Assembly (NCBI GenBank): GCA_041181065.1
Contig: JBEGQI010000112.1
Coordinates: forward strand, 1 to 18,923
Source of the DNA: DSYF01 sp041181065
GTDB lineage: Bacteria; Verrucomicrobiota; Verrucomicrobiia; Limisphaerales; DSYF01
Length of the DNA: 18,923 bases
Direction: 5' to 3'
Every line of letters begins with the position of its first letter. Position 1 is the stretch's first letter. The translations under genes were made by a program, and so were the position numbers. Shown one piece after another: positions 7,640 through 13,418 of the stretch. A model generated the notes under the pieces. That model was not told the origin of the DNA. It saw only the letters and a program-made list of their open reading frames with translations, and did not search any database.

Positions 7640-9031
7640 ATGCAAATCCCCTCAAATCCCAATGGTCCCGCCTCACGCCGGGAGTTCCTCAAGAAAACCG
7701 CCATCGCCTCCGCAGCGGTCGCGGCCGCGCCGTTGCTGCGGCCCACCGTTTACGGTCAGGCGCCGTCCGCCAACGTCATCGGCGCGAACAGCAAGATCAA
7801 CGTCGGCTACATCGGCGTGGGCGGCCAGGGTTTCAACGCGCACGTCAAGATCATGCACAACAACGCCTCGGCGAATAACATCGCGCAAGTCGCCGTGTGC
7901 GACGTCTGGGAAAAGCGCGTGAAGCGGGCGACGGATTTCCTCGGCGCCGATTGCAAAGGGTTCGGCAGCTACAAGGAGATGCTGAACGCCGTGGGCGACA
8001 AGATGGATGCCGTAGTCATCGCCACGCACGATCCCATCCACGCGCCCGCCTCCATCGCGGCACTCGAAAAGGGCAAGCACGTCTATTGCGAGAAGCCGCT
8101 GACGCGCTATCTCGGCGAAGCGTTCGCCGTGCAGGATGCCGTGAAGAAGTCGGGCAAGATCCTGCAGGTTGGTTCGCAAGGCTGCTCCGCTGCGGGCTGG
8201 CAGAAGTCCGCCGAACTCATCAAGGCCGGCAAGATCGGCACCCCGGTCTGGGCGCAGGGTTACTACTGCCGCAACTCCGGCCCCGACAGCCCCATCAAAG
8301 GCGAATGGAACTACGCGCTCGATTCCGACGCGGACAAGAATCCGCCGAACTGGGAAGCGTGGCTCGGCCAGGTCCACAAGCGCCCCGCCTTCTCGAAGGA
8401 ACACTATTTCCGCTGGCGCAAGTTCTTCCCCTACTGCGCCGGCCTGCTCGGCGACCTCGTCCCGCACCGGCTCTTCCCGCTCGTGCTCGCGACGGGCAAC
8501 CCCGAGTTCCCCAAGCGCGTCGTTTGCGTCGGCACCAAGAACGTCCACTCGGACAAGCACGACGACGGCGGTGCGTTGGAGCGTGATGTGGCGGAACATT
8601 GTGAAGTCATCGCGGAATTCCCCAGCGGCCTGACGTTGGTCATCGTCACCAGCACAGTCGCGGCGCGCAGCCCGGGCTTCGTCATCTACGGCCATCACGC
8701 CTCGCTCGACATCGGCAACGCCGGCGAACGCGTCCAGCTCACGCCCGAGAAGGAATTCTCCGAGGAAGTGGACATGGCCAGCTTCGACGGTCTTACGCCT
8801 GCCGAAGACATCGGCGTGCATCACAAGAACTGGTTTGATTGCATCCGTTCCGGCAACCAGCCCAACGCGAACATCGACCTCGCCGTGCGCGTGCAAACCG
8901 TCATCTCGCTCGCGGAGATGTCCGACCGCCTCGGCGCTGCATGCTACTTCGACGAGAAGACGCGCAAGATCACGACAATGGGCGGCACCGAGATCAAGCC
9001 CATCACCTACGGCACGCTGGAGTTGTCGTAA
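7640..9031 (+). CDS. Tat-exported Gfo/Idh/MocA-family oxidoreductase
   Basis: The ATG at 7640 gives 463 residues and places a twin-arginine signal at the N-terminus: ASRREFLKK at 11-19, then the hydrophobic AIASAAVAAAPLL. The Rossmann motif GVGGQG is at 59-64 (INVGYIGVGGQG), an IATHDPIHA motif lies near 127-135, and the family EKP motif with catalytic Lys is at 151-153 (YCEKPLTRYLGEA). The C-terminal substrate domain includes GEWNYALDSDADKNPPNWEAWLGQ, typical of the large secreted clade in Verrucomicrobiota and Planctomycetota. These enzymes act NAD(P)-dependently on sugars or related polyols; as a Tat substrate it would fold with cofactor in the cytoplasm and work in the periplasm. The exact substrate is unknown. 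It stands alone between two terminators, so it is probably monocistronic. Confidence 0.92.
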   Translation: MQIPSNPNGPASRREFLKKTAIASAAVAAAPLLRPTVYGQAPSANVIGANSKINVGYIGVGGQGFNAHVKIMHNNASANNIAQVAVCDVWEKRVKRATDFLGADCKGFGSYKEMLNAVGDKMDAVVIATHDPIHAPASIAALEKGKHVYCEKPLTRYLGEAFAVQDAVKKSGKILQVGSQGCSAAGWQKSAELIKAGKIGTPVWAQGYYCRNSGPDSPIKGEWNYALDSDADKNPPNWEAWLGQVHKRPAFSKEHYFRWRKFFPYCAGLLGDLVPHRLFPLVLATGNPEFPKRVVCVGTKNVHSDKHDDGGALERDVAEHCEVIAEFPSGLTLVIVTSTVAARSPGFVIYGHHASLDIGNAGERVQLTPEKEFSEEVDMASFDGLTPAEDIGVHHKNWFDCIRSGNQPNANIDLAVRVQTVISLAEMSDRLGAACYFDEKTRKITTMGGTEIKPITYGTLELS

Positions 9032-9058
9032 CGCAGGGCCAATGACCGACGCAGTTTC

Positions 9059-9100
9059 AAACCCGGCAACGCGCAAGCGTTGCCGGGTTTCGTCTTTCTT
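9059..9100 (+). terminator. Strong rho-independent terminator after the oxidoreductase gene
   Basis: A perfect 14-bp stem (9059-9072 AAACCCGGCAACGC; 9077-9090 its complement) closes a GCAA tetraloop of the stable GNRA type. It is followed by CGTCTTTCTT. It lies 27 bases after the stop, between two convergent genes. The poly-U side faces the plus-strand gene. Confidence 0.9.
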
Positions 9101-9157
9101 GTGAAAGCAAAGGGGGAAAACAACGGCACCGCCAAGTTCCTGCGCAGCTGAAGAAGA

Positions 9158-9901
9158 CTACTTGGCGCCAACAATCGGGCACGGACTGCGGCGGAAGCCG
9201 TGCTGGAACCACAGCTTCCACACCATGAACAGCGCCTCGTAAACGATGTGCTTCGACATCTTCGAGTGACCCTCGGCGCGCTCCGTGAAGATGATGGGCA
9301 CCTCCACCACCTTGTGCCCGCTGCGCCAGAGCCGATGATTCATCTCGATCTGAAAGCTGTAACCGTTCGACTGGATTTCGCTCAGCTTGAGGAACTCCAG
9401 CGCGCGCCGGGAGAAACATTTGAAGCCGCCCGTCGGGTCCGCGATGGTCATGCCCGTGATGTAGAGCACGTAGATCGCGGCACACTTGCTGAGCATCAAC
9501 CGCGGGAGCGGCCAGTTGATGATGCGGATGCCCCCGATGTAACGCGAACCGATCGCGCAATCCGCCCCCTGCTCCACCGCCTCGAGCAGCCGCGGCACAT
9601 CATCCGGGTTGTGCGAGAAATCCGCGTCCATCTCCATCACGTAATCGTAGCCGTGCTGCAACGCCCACGTGAACCCGGCGATGTAAGCGCGCCCCAGACC
9701 TTCCTTCTTCTGCCGATGCATCACGTGCACCTGCGGATGCTTCGCGGCCAGATCATCCGCCAGCTTGCCCGTGCCATCGGGCGAATTGTCATCCACCACC
9801 AGCACATCCACCGGGCGCGGCAGATTCAAAAGGCGTTCCACGAGCCGGGGAAGATTCACCCGCTCGTTGTAAGTTGGGACCACGACCAGCGCCTTGCTCA
9901 T
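9158..9901 (-). CDS. DPM1-like family 2 glycosyltransferase (polyprenol-phosphate sugar synthase type)
   Basis: I chose the ATG at 9901 (247 residues), which begins MSKALVVVPTYNERVNLPRL as in this family; the frame extends to 9976 but those 25 residues look non-coding. Motifs are VVDDNSPDGT at 35-44, EGLGRAYIAGF at 67-77, the DXD-type metal motif DADFSH at 92-97, GSRYIGG at 118-124 and DPTGGFKCFSR. This is the dolichol/polyprenol monophosphomannose synthase (GT2) type, which moves a sugar from a nucleotide sugar to a lipid phosphate at the cytoplasmic membrane face. There is no C-terminal GtrA-like membrane domain, so it is the soluble or peripheral catalytic form. Mannose rather than glucose as donor sugar is the usual expectation but not proven. 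It converges with the oxidoreductase gene. Confidence 0.9.
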   Translation of the reverse strand: MSKALVVVPTYNERVNLPRLVERLLNLPRPVDVLVVDDNSPDGTGKLADDLAAKHPQVHVMHRQKKEGLGRAYIAGFTWALQHGYDYVMEMDADFSHNPDDVPRLLEAVEQGADCAIGSRYIGGIRIINWPLPRLMLSKCAAIYVLYITGMTIADPTGGFKCFSRRALEFLKLSEIQSNGYSFQIEMNHRLWRSGHKVVEVPIIFTERAEGHSKMSKHIVYEALFMVWKLWFQHGFRRSPCPIVGAK

Positions 9902-10077
9902 GCGAAATGTGCCTGTGAGATAGTCGAATGCACCGCGTGAAACAAGGCGCGAGTTGCAACCGCAACCGCCCGCCATTCAACTCACACTAAACCTCCCGCT
10001 GGACTCCATCCCACTCAGCGACCCGCAAACGGACCGCCGCGCGGACGATCGCGGTAAGGCTCAGGCCAGGCAAAGCT

Positions 10078-10344
10078 TTAGTCTTCATACTTTTTGGTCA
10101 CAAACAGCACGAACAGCCCGCAACGATAAGCGTCGCCATCGAGCGTCACAGTGCCATCATCATCCTTTTCGTAGAATCCATTGTGACCGAACTCAAAATC
10201 ACGAAACCCCATCAGGTGAACGCCGAATTCCGTCCGATGCGGGCGCGGGTCCTCTGGCAATGACCACCAGAACACCAAGCCCGCCAACCCCAAAAAGCCC
10301 AGCCAGAACAGAAACCTCCTCGATCTTCTTTTGAGCATTCGCAT
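10078..10344 (-). CDS. Small membrane-anchored protein of unknown function
   Basis: The 88 residues start with a basic stretch (MRMLKRRSRR), a single membrane span at about 11-29 (FLFWLGFLGLAGLVFWWSL), then a soluble tail of about 58 residues with FRDFEFGHNGFYEKDDDGTV and a GDAYRCGLFVLFVTKKYED ending. This pattern looks coding and in-out oriented, but I recognise no family. GTTAGGGG lies 12 bases before the start (10364-10357 on the minus strand), similar to the GTTAGGC seen just before the next two minus-strand genes. It is not followed by the conserved 3' motif those genes have. Real gene status is likely but not certain. Confidence 0.55.
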   Translation of the reverse strand: MRMLKRRSRRFLFWLGFLGLAGLVFWWSLPEDPRPHRTEFGVHLMGFRDFEFGHNGFYEKDDDGTVTLDGDAYRCGLFVLFVTKKYED

Positions 10345-10370
10345 GATCAGGATAAACCCCTAACACTCCA

Positions 10371-10440
10371 CCGCCGCCACCCTTAACTACTCACTCGTTC
10401 CTAACCAATGACTTACTTGTCTAGTTTCTCAGGAGGCGGC
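10371..10440 (-). repeat. Short inverted-end element with internal tandem repeat, between two small genes
   Basis: On the minus strand this roughly 70-bp element begins GCCGCCTCC and ends GGGTGGCGGC, so its ends are imperfect inverted repeats. Inside are two related direct repeats, ACAAGTAAGT and ACGAGTGAGT, each followed by a T-rich then AGG segment (TTGGTTAGG and AGTTAAGG). Its first 30 bases (10440-10411) recur downstream of the next small gene. It overlaps the last codons of the 10429-10740 gene. Function unknown. Confidence 0.6.
10411..10440 (-). repeat. Conserved 30-bp 3'-flank motif, copy 1
   Basis: Aligned without gaps to 11085-11114, 24 of 30 bases match. The invariant end is CAGGAGGCGGC on the plus strand, that is GCCGCCTCCTG on the minus strand at the 3' end of the small gene. 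The copy includes the last four codons and stop of the 10429-10740 gene. Confidence 0.7.
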
Positions 10441-10740
10441 ATGGGATCTCCTCACAATGTGGCGGTAAACCAACCAAGCTCCGAGACCGAACTGTCCCAA
10501 CGAGACCAGACACCACGCGTAATAAACCAAGGCATACTGCTCTCCAACGGTAATCTGTGTCGGTGGTGGCAATAGTGAGAATACATGCGGGCTGACCAGG
10601 GGCTGAATCACTAGGTGAACGAGCATCGCACCGGAAAGAAAGACAAAGCCGACGCACCGCGTCCGATAAGCAAACCAGAGCGGCGCAATAATCACCGCGG
10701 CGGTAATCCCGATTGCAGCAACATTGATAATCGTGTTCAT
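10429..10740 (-). CDS. Small three-span membrane protein of unknown function
   Basis: The 103 residues contain three hydrophobic helices, at about 4-24 (IINVAAIGITAAVIIAPLWF), 29-49 (CVGFVFLSGAMLVHLVIQPLV) and 69-92 (YALVYYAWCLVSLGQFGLGAWLVY). The tail is basic (RHIVRRSHAAS). The hydrophobic pattern makes this strand and frame convincing, but no family is recognised. The ATG at 10740 is preceded within 8 bases by GTTAGGCGGC, the end of the 132-bp repeat (copy A), whose AGGCGG might serve as a weak ribosome site. Its 3' end lies in the conserved 30-bp motif. It is thus cargo in a unit with the same ends as the next gene. Confidence 0.6.
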   Translation of the reverse strand: MNTIINVAAIGITAAVIIAPLWFAYRTRCVGFVFLSGAMLVHLVIQPLVSPHVFSLLPPPTQITVGEQYALVYYAWCLVSLGQFGLGAWLVYRHIVRRSHAAS

Positions 10741-10748
10741 GGTGAAGT

Positions 10749-10880
10749 GCCGCCTAACATTTAAGTGAGCTGCGAAACGAAGGCTGTTCGCAGCCTGTCT
10801 CCAGGATTTCGCAGCCTAATTCCTTTCACGAGCTTGGACGGTAGCAAAGGGGTTTCGGGGCTGTCCACCGCGGAAAGCGC
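10749..10880. repeat. 132-bp direct repeat, copy A
   Basis: This copy matches 11673-11803 at all but about seven positions: mostly G/A or C/T changes and a one-base indel near 10833. It begins GCCGCCTAACATTTAA (plus strand) and holds GCTGCGAA...TTCGCAGC, an 8-bp stem with a 10-base loop, plus a second TTCGCAGCCT 30 bases on. It ends with GGGGCTGTCCACCGCGG then GAAAG. Both copies sit immediately upstream of a minus-strand small gene, in the same orientation, 924 bp apart. The open frame MSCETKAVRSLSPGF on the plus strand is a property of the repeat, not evidence of a protein. Confidence 0.9.
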
Positions 10881-11084
10881 GCCCGGCGGAACGAACTCGA
10901 CAGCGAAGGAAAAGACCGGAAAGGGAAAAAGACGAAGACCGCTTTTAAGAAAAAACTAAAGCCCGCTCACTCCACCGTTGACAACCCTCATAGGCGCTGC
11001 AGCGCATGGTTAGCGAACCAACCGCGTCGGACGCGGAGCAATGACGTAAAAAGCTGGAATCCGACACCGCGTTGCTTTTCAGGC
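10881..11084. other. Non-coding remainder between repeat copy A and the next 3' motif
   Basis: No gene is seen. The stretch holds a perfect 12-bp palindrome GCGCTGCAGCGC at 10994-11005, directly followed by ATGGTTAGCGAACC, and a CCGCGT-CGG-ACGCGG hairpin near 11022-11036. On the minus strand, CGCTAACC followed by the palindrome looks somewhat like the left half of an integron attC site, but no matching right half lies within normal attC distance. A/G-rich sequence fills 10905-10960. Confidence 0.45.
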
Positions 11085-11114
11085 ACTTGCGTGTCCAGCT
11101 CTTCAGGAGGCGGC
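11085..11114 (-). repeat. Conserved 30-bp 3'-flank motif, copy 2
   Basis: 24 of 30 bases match copy 1 at 10411-10440. On the minus strand it follows the stop codon of the 11119-11658 gene by 4 bases and reads GCCGCCTCCTGAAGAGCTG and onward. The GCCGCCT at its start is the reverse complement of the AGGCGGC that lies just before the gene's start, so the gene is enclosed by short inverted repeats. Confidence 0.7.
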
Positions 11115-11118
11115 AATG

Positions 11119-11658
11119 TCATACGCCAAGCTCTGGTGAAAAGATACTGGCGCGCACCTCTCGGTCGAGCAACTCCAACTCTCGCTGAAAGCGTGCGTCG
11201 TCGCGCTGCCGCTCAAGCAACGTGTATGAGAAATTGGCGATGCGCGCATGATACGGTGGAACAATGTGAGCGACTGACCAGTAAGTGATGAGAAGCCCCT
11301 CGCCGCGCTCTACTGACGACTGCGTGTAGCGGATAAGTGCGCAACCACTCGGCAAACGCTCAACCGGAGCGGTCGCCGCCTGCCGCAGTGTCGAAAGAAC
11401 ATCCGGTGCGCTCTCCGCAATGACGGGAGACGGTGACTTCAGGGTGATGGTCTGCAACCGGAACGTCGATGAATCGGGTGTGTCCTCGTAGAAAGTGCCA
11501 CCTCCTTCAGGCTCATACTCCTCTTTCCAGTGAGCCGGGATACGAAAGGTGACGAGCCCGCCGCGATAAGAAATGGTCTTGAGTGGTGGGTCTCCGCCGA
11601 CTGACGCCTGTGCCGGAGGTGAACCTGAACCGCCCATCAACTTTCGTAGCCAACTCAT
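11119..11658 (-). CDS. Conserved-looking cytoplasmic protein of unknown function
   Basis: The 179 residues begin MSWLRKLMGGSGSPP, with no signal peptide. An ordered domain follows: TISYRGGLVTFRIPAHWKEEYEPEGGGTFYED, RLQTITLKSPSP, then a helix DVLSTLRQAA, strands around ALIRYTQSS and LLITYWSVAHIVPPYHARIANFSYTLL, and a final helix RFQRELELLDREVRASIF. The strand order and the phrase VTFRIPAHW recall the DcrB/PsbP-like or small immunity-protein type folds, but this is only resemblance. The start is preceded by GTTAGGCGGC from repeat copy B, and the 3' end by copy 2 of the 30-bp motif. A role as accessory cargo is inferred from this setting. Confidence 0.7.
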   Translation of the reverse strand: MSWLRKLMGGSGSPPAQASVGGDPPLKTISYRGGLVTFRIPAHWKEEYEPEGGGTFYEDTPDSSTFRLQTITLKSPSPVIAESAPDVLSTLRQAATAPVERLPSGCALIRYTQSSVERGEGLLITYWSVAHIVPPYHARIANFSYTLLERQRDDARFQRELELLDREVRASIFSPELGV

Positions 11659-11672
11659 GGGTGTGGTGTGAT

Positions 11673-11803
11673 GCCGCCTAACATTTAAATGAGCTGCGAA
11701 ACGAAGGCTGTTCGCAGCCTATCTCCGGGATTTCGCAGCCTGATTCCTTTCACGAACTGGACGGTAGCAAAGGGGTTTCGGGGCTGTCCACCGCGGAAAG
11801 TGC
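11673..11803. repeat. 131-bp direct repeat, copy B
   Basis: This is the second copy of the 10749-10880 repeat, with the same start GCCGCCTAACATTTAA, the same GCTGCGAA/TTCGCAGC stem and the same end TGTCCACCGCGGAAAG. Homology stops sharply after 11803, where copy A continues into A/G-rich sequence and copy B into GC-rich hairpins. That sharp end marks the repeat boundary. Confidence 0.9.
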
Positions 11804-11816
11804 GGCGCCCCGCAAA

Positions 11817-11877
11817 GGAGCGGCCCCCGTTGCCGGAGGCCGCTCCATGCAAACCCGCCCGCCTTGCGGCGGGCGGG
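11817..11877 (-). terminator. Two tandem hairpins downstream of the 11920-12618 gene
   Basis: The first hairpin met by minus-strand transcription is a perfect 10-bp stem (11854-11863 CCCGCCCGCC with 11868-11877) around a 4-base loop that reads GCAA on the minus strand, followed by TTTGC. The second is a 9-bp stem (11817-11825 GGAGCGGCC with 11838-11846), also followed by TTTGC. The U-tracts are short, so termination may be imperfect, but position and strength fit the end of the minus-strand gene. Confidence 0.6.
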
Positions 11878-11919
11878 TCGATTATCCCTCCCGTTGCTTT
11901 CGCTTCGTTCGGGTGGGGT

Positions 11920-12618
11920 TCAGCCGCCTACGGTGAGACTCACCGGGTTGCTCCATTGGCCAACTTGCGCGTCGTCCACGCGGTAGATGGCGCGATAGGT
12001 CCACTTCGCCGGCGCCGCCGGCAACGGCGCGGTATCGACGTAGCCGGGCGTCGAGTCGAACGCGAGCAGCCCGAAGCCCTTGCCGTCGCCGCGATCCACC
12101 TGCAACTCGCACAGGTCGAGATACGCCGAGTTGCCCTGCCAGCCCCAATCCACTTCCACGCGCCCGCCGCTCAGGCGCACCTTGAGGTTGGGTTGCACCG
12201 TGCTCATATCCGGGGCGACTTGTTCCGCACCCTCGATGCCGAGCGCTTCACCCATCGCCACGTTGTAGTTCTTGTGCGCTTTGATCTGTTTCACGAGCGC
12301 GCGGAAACGGGCTTCGATGCCCGGCGCCACCACCGGCACGACGGGCGGCAGATTCGGCAGGACGGGCGCACCCGCCGCCGGGATCACGCCGCCGCTGCGG
12401 ATGATGCCCTTCCAAGCCGTCCATTGCTGGGCGGCATTGGCCACGATTTTCTGGCACGCCAGGGAATGCATCAGATAATCCGTGTCGGCGGCTTGATCTG
12501 TGACTTGCTGGGCCGGCAGCCCGAGGATGGTGGCGTAGCCACCGATGTTGTTCTTGAAGGTTCCCATCTGCGCCGCGAAGGCGTCGTCATTGGATTTTAT
12601 CAGGTCAATTTTGGGCAT
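11920..12618 (-). CDS. Hypothetical protein with C-terminal fibronectin III-like domain
   Basis: I chose the ATG at 12618 (232 residues, MPKIDLIKSNDDAFAAQ), preceded by AAGG six bases upstream. The frame stays open to 13134, but the extra part is the 21-bp tandem repeat and is unlikely to be translated. Residues 1-75 are helical (QMGTFKNNIGGYATILGLP, then QQVTDQAADTDYLMHS). A proline-rich linker lies at 79-100 and a helix at 101-122. A beta domain fills about 146-230: VRLSGGRVEVDWGW, LCELQVDRGDGKGF, WTYRAIYRVDDAQVGQWSNPVSLTV. That ending is typical of fibronectin III-like domains. There is no signal peptide, which is unusual for such a domain. I do not recognise a function. Tandem hairpins follow the stop. 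Confidence 0.7.
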   Translation of the reverse strand: MPKIDLIKSNDDAFAAQMGTFKNNIGGYATILGLPAQQVTDQAADTDYLMHSLACQKIVANAAQQWTAWKGIIRSGGVIPAAGAPVLPNLPPVVPVVAPGIEARFRALVKQIKAHKNYNVAMGEALGIEGAEQVAPDMSTVQPNLKVRLSGGRVEVDWGWQGNSAYLDLCELQVDRGDGKGFGLLAFDSTPGYVDTAPLPAAPAKWTYRAIYRVDDAQVGQWSNPVSLTVGG

Positions 12619-12751
12619 AATTTGCCTTTTGTTGCATTGGTTCTGTTTTGGGACGCGAAACGGGCCACTTACTGGGCGGTCCGTCTCGAATTCGTATAAA
12701 GCATTGAAATAAAATGACCTGCGCGCATGGCAGCGGGCCGGAAGGGCGGCA

Positions 12752-12785
12752 AAAAACCATTTTTCGCCGTGGCAGAATGGTTTTT
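12752..12785. repeat. Perfect 10-bp inverted repeat at the edge of the tandem array
   Basis: AAAAACCATT at 12752-12761 and AATGGTTTTT at 12776-12785 are exact complements, separated by 14 bases. The right arm is the end of the first 21-bp unit. It could form a hairpin in the leader or upstream region of the minus-strand gene at 12618. Whether it is functional is unknown. Confidence 0.6.
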
Positions 12786-12974
12786 CGGTGAGGTAGAACG
12801 ATTCTCCGCCGTGGCAGGATGATTCTGCCATGAGGTCGGTGGACTCTCCGCCGTGGTTGGAAGGTTCTTCGGTGTGGCAAAAGATGTCTGCCATGTGGCA
12901 GACCGGTCGCCCGGTGTGGTCAGATGATCCTGCCACGTGGCGGAATGGGTCGACCACAACCGCCGGTGAATCTG
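12765..12974. repeat. Degenerate tandem array, ten units of 21 bp
   Basis: Ten consecutive 21-bp units start at 12765, 12786, 12807 and so on to 12954, with no indel. The core is GTGGCAGAATG (units 1, 3, 6, 7, 8 and 9 clearest), and most units begin CGCC, CGGT or CCAT. Because 21 is a multiple of three, every frame encodes a heptapeptide repeat. On the plus strand Trp recurs every seventh residue (PPW, SVW, AMW, PVW, ATW). On the minus strand one frame gives LPRRRIV-like heptads. The divergence between units and their openness in several frames suggest an old, non-coding minisatellite, though translation cannot be excluded. Confidence 0.8.
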
Positions 12975-13151
12975 CCACTCCGCCGAAACGAGTCACCGCG
13001 CCGGGGGATGAGCGGAGCTTGCGTGAAATTTCTTTCGCGCAAACCAGCGGGCGCTGGTGGCTCAGAAATTCTTCTGCCCGGAACTGTGGGGACGACCGCC
13101 TCATTGCAAAACTCGATGGTGACGAATTTAGCAAACGCGCGCGCGTTGCAT

Positions 13152-13190
13152 ATACCCAGTGGTGGGTATTGACATGGCGCGGGTCGACCC
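13152..13190 (+). promoter_or_regulatory. Operator-like palindromes around a TTGACA box
   Basis: ATACCCA-GTGG-TGGGTAT at 13152-13169 is a perfect 7-bp inverted repeat. Its last T begins TTGACA (13169-13174), an exact -35 consensus. GGGTCGACCC at 13181-13190 is a perfect 10-bp palindrome lying between that box and any -10. ATACCC/GGGTAT spacing of this sort resembles CsoR/FrmR-family operators, but no such regulator gene is in the window. No good -10 hexamer is seen 16-18 bases after TTGACA. The amylase start is 245 bases further on, with REP-like hairpins between. Offered as a possible control site only. Confidence 0.3.
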
Positions 13191-13202
13191 CGGTAGACGG
13201 TG

Positions 13203-13234
13203 GGTAGGGACGGCCCGCTGGGCCGTCCCCGACC
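13203..13234. repeat. REP-like palindrome
   Basis: GGGACGGCCC at 13207-13216 and GGGCCGTCCC at 13220-13229 form a perfect 10-bp stem with a GCT loop, extended on both sides by an imperfect GGTA/CGACC pair. Short intergenic palindromes of the form GGGACGGC.C-GC-G.GCCGTCCC are typical of REP-type families. A second nearby pairing, CCGACC...GGTCGG, follows directly (13229-13254 region). Confidence 0.6.
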
Positions 13235-13291
13235 GGAGCGTGAGCGGAGGTCGGAACGAGTCACCCGGAGCTTTCGCCCTGCCTCTGAGTT

Positions 13292-13320
13292 CCGTCGCCT
13301 GACGCTGCGCTCGGCGACGG
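13292..13320. repeat. Intergenic hairpin upstream of the amylase gene
   Basis: CCGTCGCC at 13292-13299 and GGCGACGG at 13313-13320 form a perfect 8-bp stem with a 13-base loop. With the palindrome at 13203-13234 it makes the 13200-13340 stretch a cluster of dyad symmetry without an open frame that looks coding. Confidence 0.5.
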
Positions 13321-13418
13321 CGGGCGCCGGGTTTGAGTCTGGCTCTGGGCACGGCGGGCGGGTGGTCGGTTGCACCGCATTATTGTGCGGTTGAAGGTGC
13401 GATGCGGCGGGTTAAGCT

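Noticed and set aside
7673..9076. 467-residue minus-strand open frame opposite the Gfo/Idh/MocA gene
   Set aside because: It is antisense to a gene with an unmistakable Tat signal, Rossmann motif and EKP motif, and it would begin inside the terminator hairpin.
10441..10575. 44-codon plus-strand frame behind the AGGAGG at 10431-10436
   Set aside because: The ribosome-site-like AGGAGG is part of the conserved 30-bp motif and is followed in its second copy by only a 7-codon frame. The minus-strand membrane protein explains the region better.
10749..11014. Integron attC site formed by GTTAGGC and CGCTAACC on the minus strand
   Set aside because: The two core-like boxes are about 260 bases apart, far longer than usual attC sites. 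The inner arms pair poorly and with unequal spacers, and repeat copy B has no left half at all. Kept only as a weak possibility in the findings.
11689..12699. 336-residue plus-strand open frame beginning MSCETKAVRSLSPGF
   Set aside because: It begins inside repeat copy B, crosses the terminator hairpins and runs antisense through the better-supported 11920-12618 gene. Its composition (rich in R, H and A) is typical of an antisense shadow. The same opening peptide occurs in repeat copy A, showing it belongs to the repeat.
12765..12974. CRISPR array
   Set aside because: The 21-bp units are contiguous and degenerate, with no unique spacers between identical repeats and no cas genes nearby.
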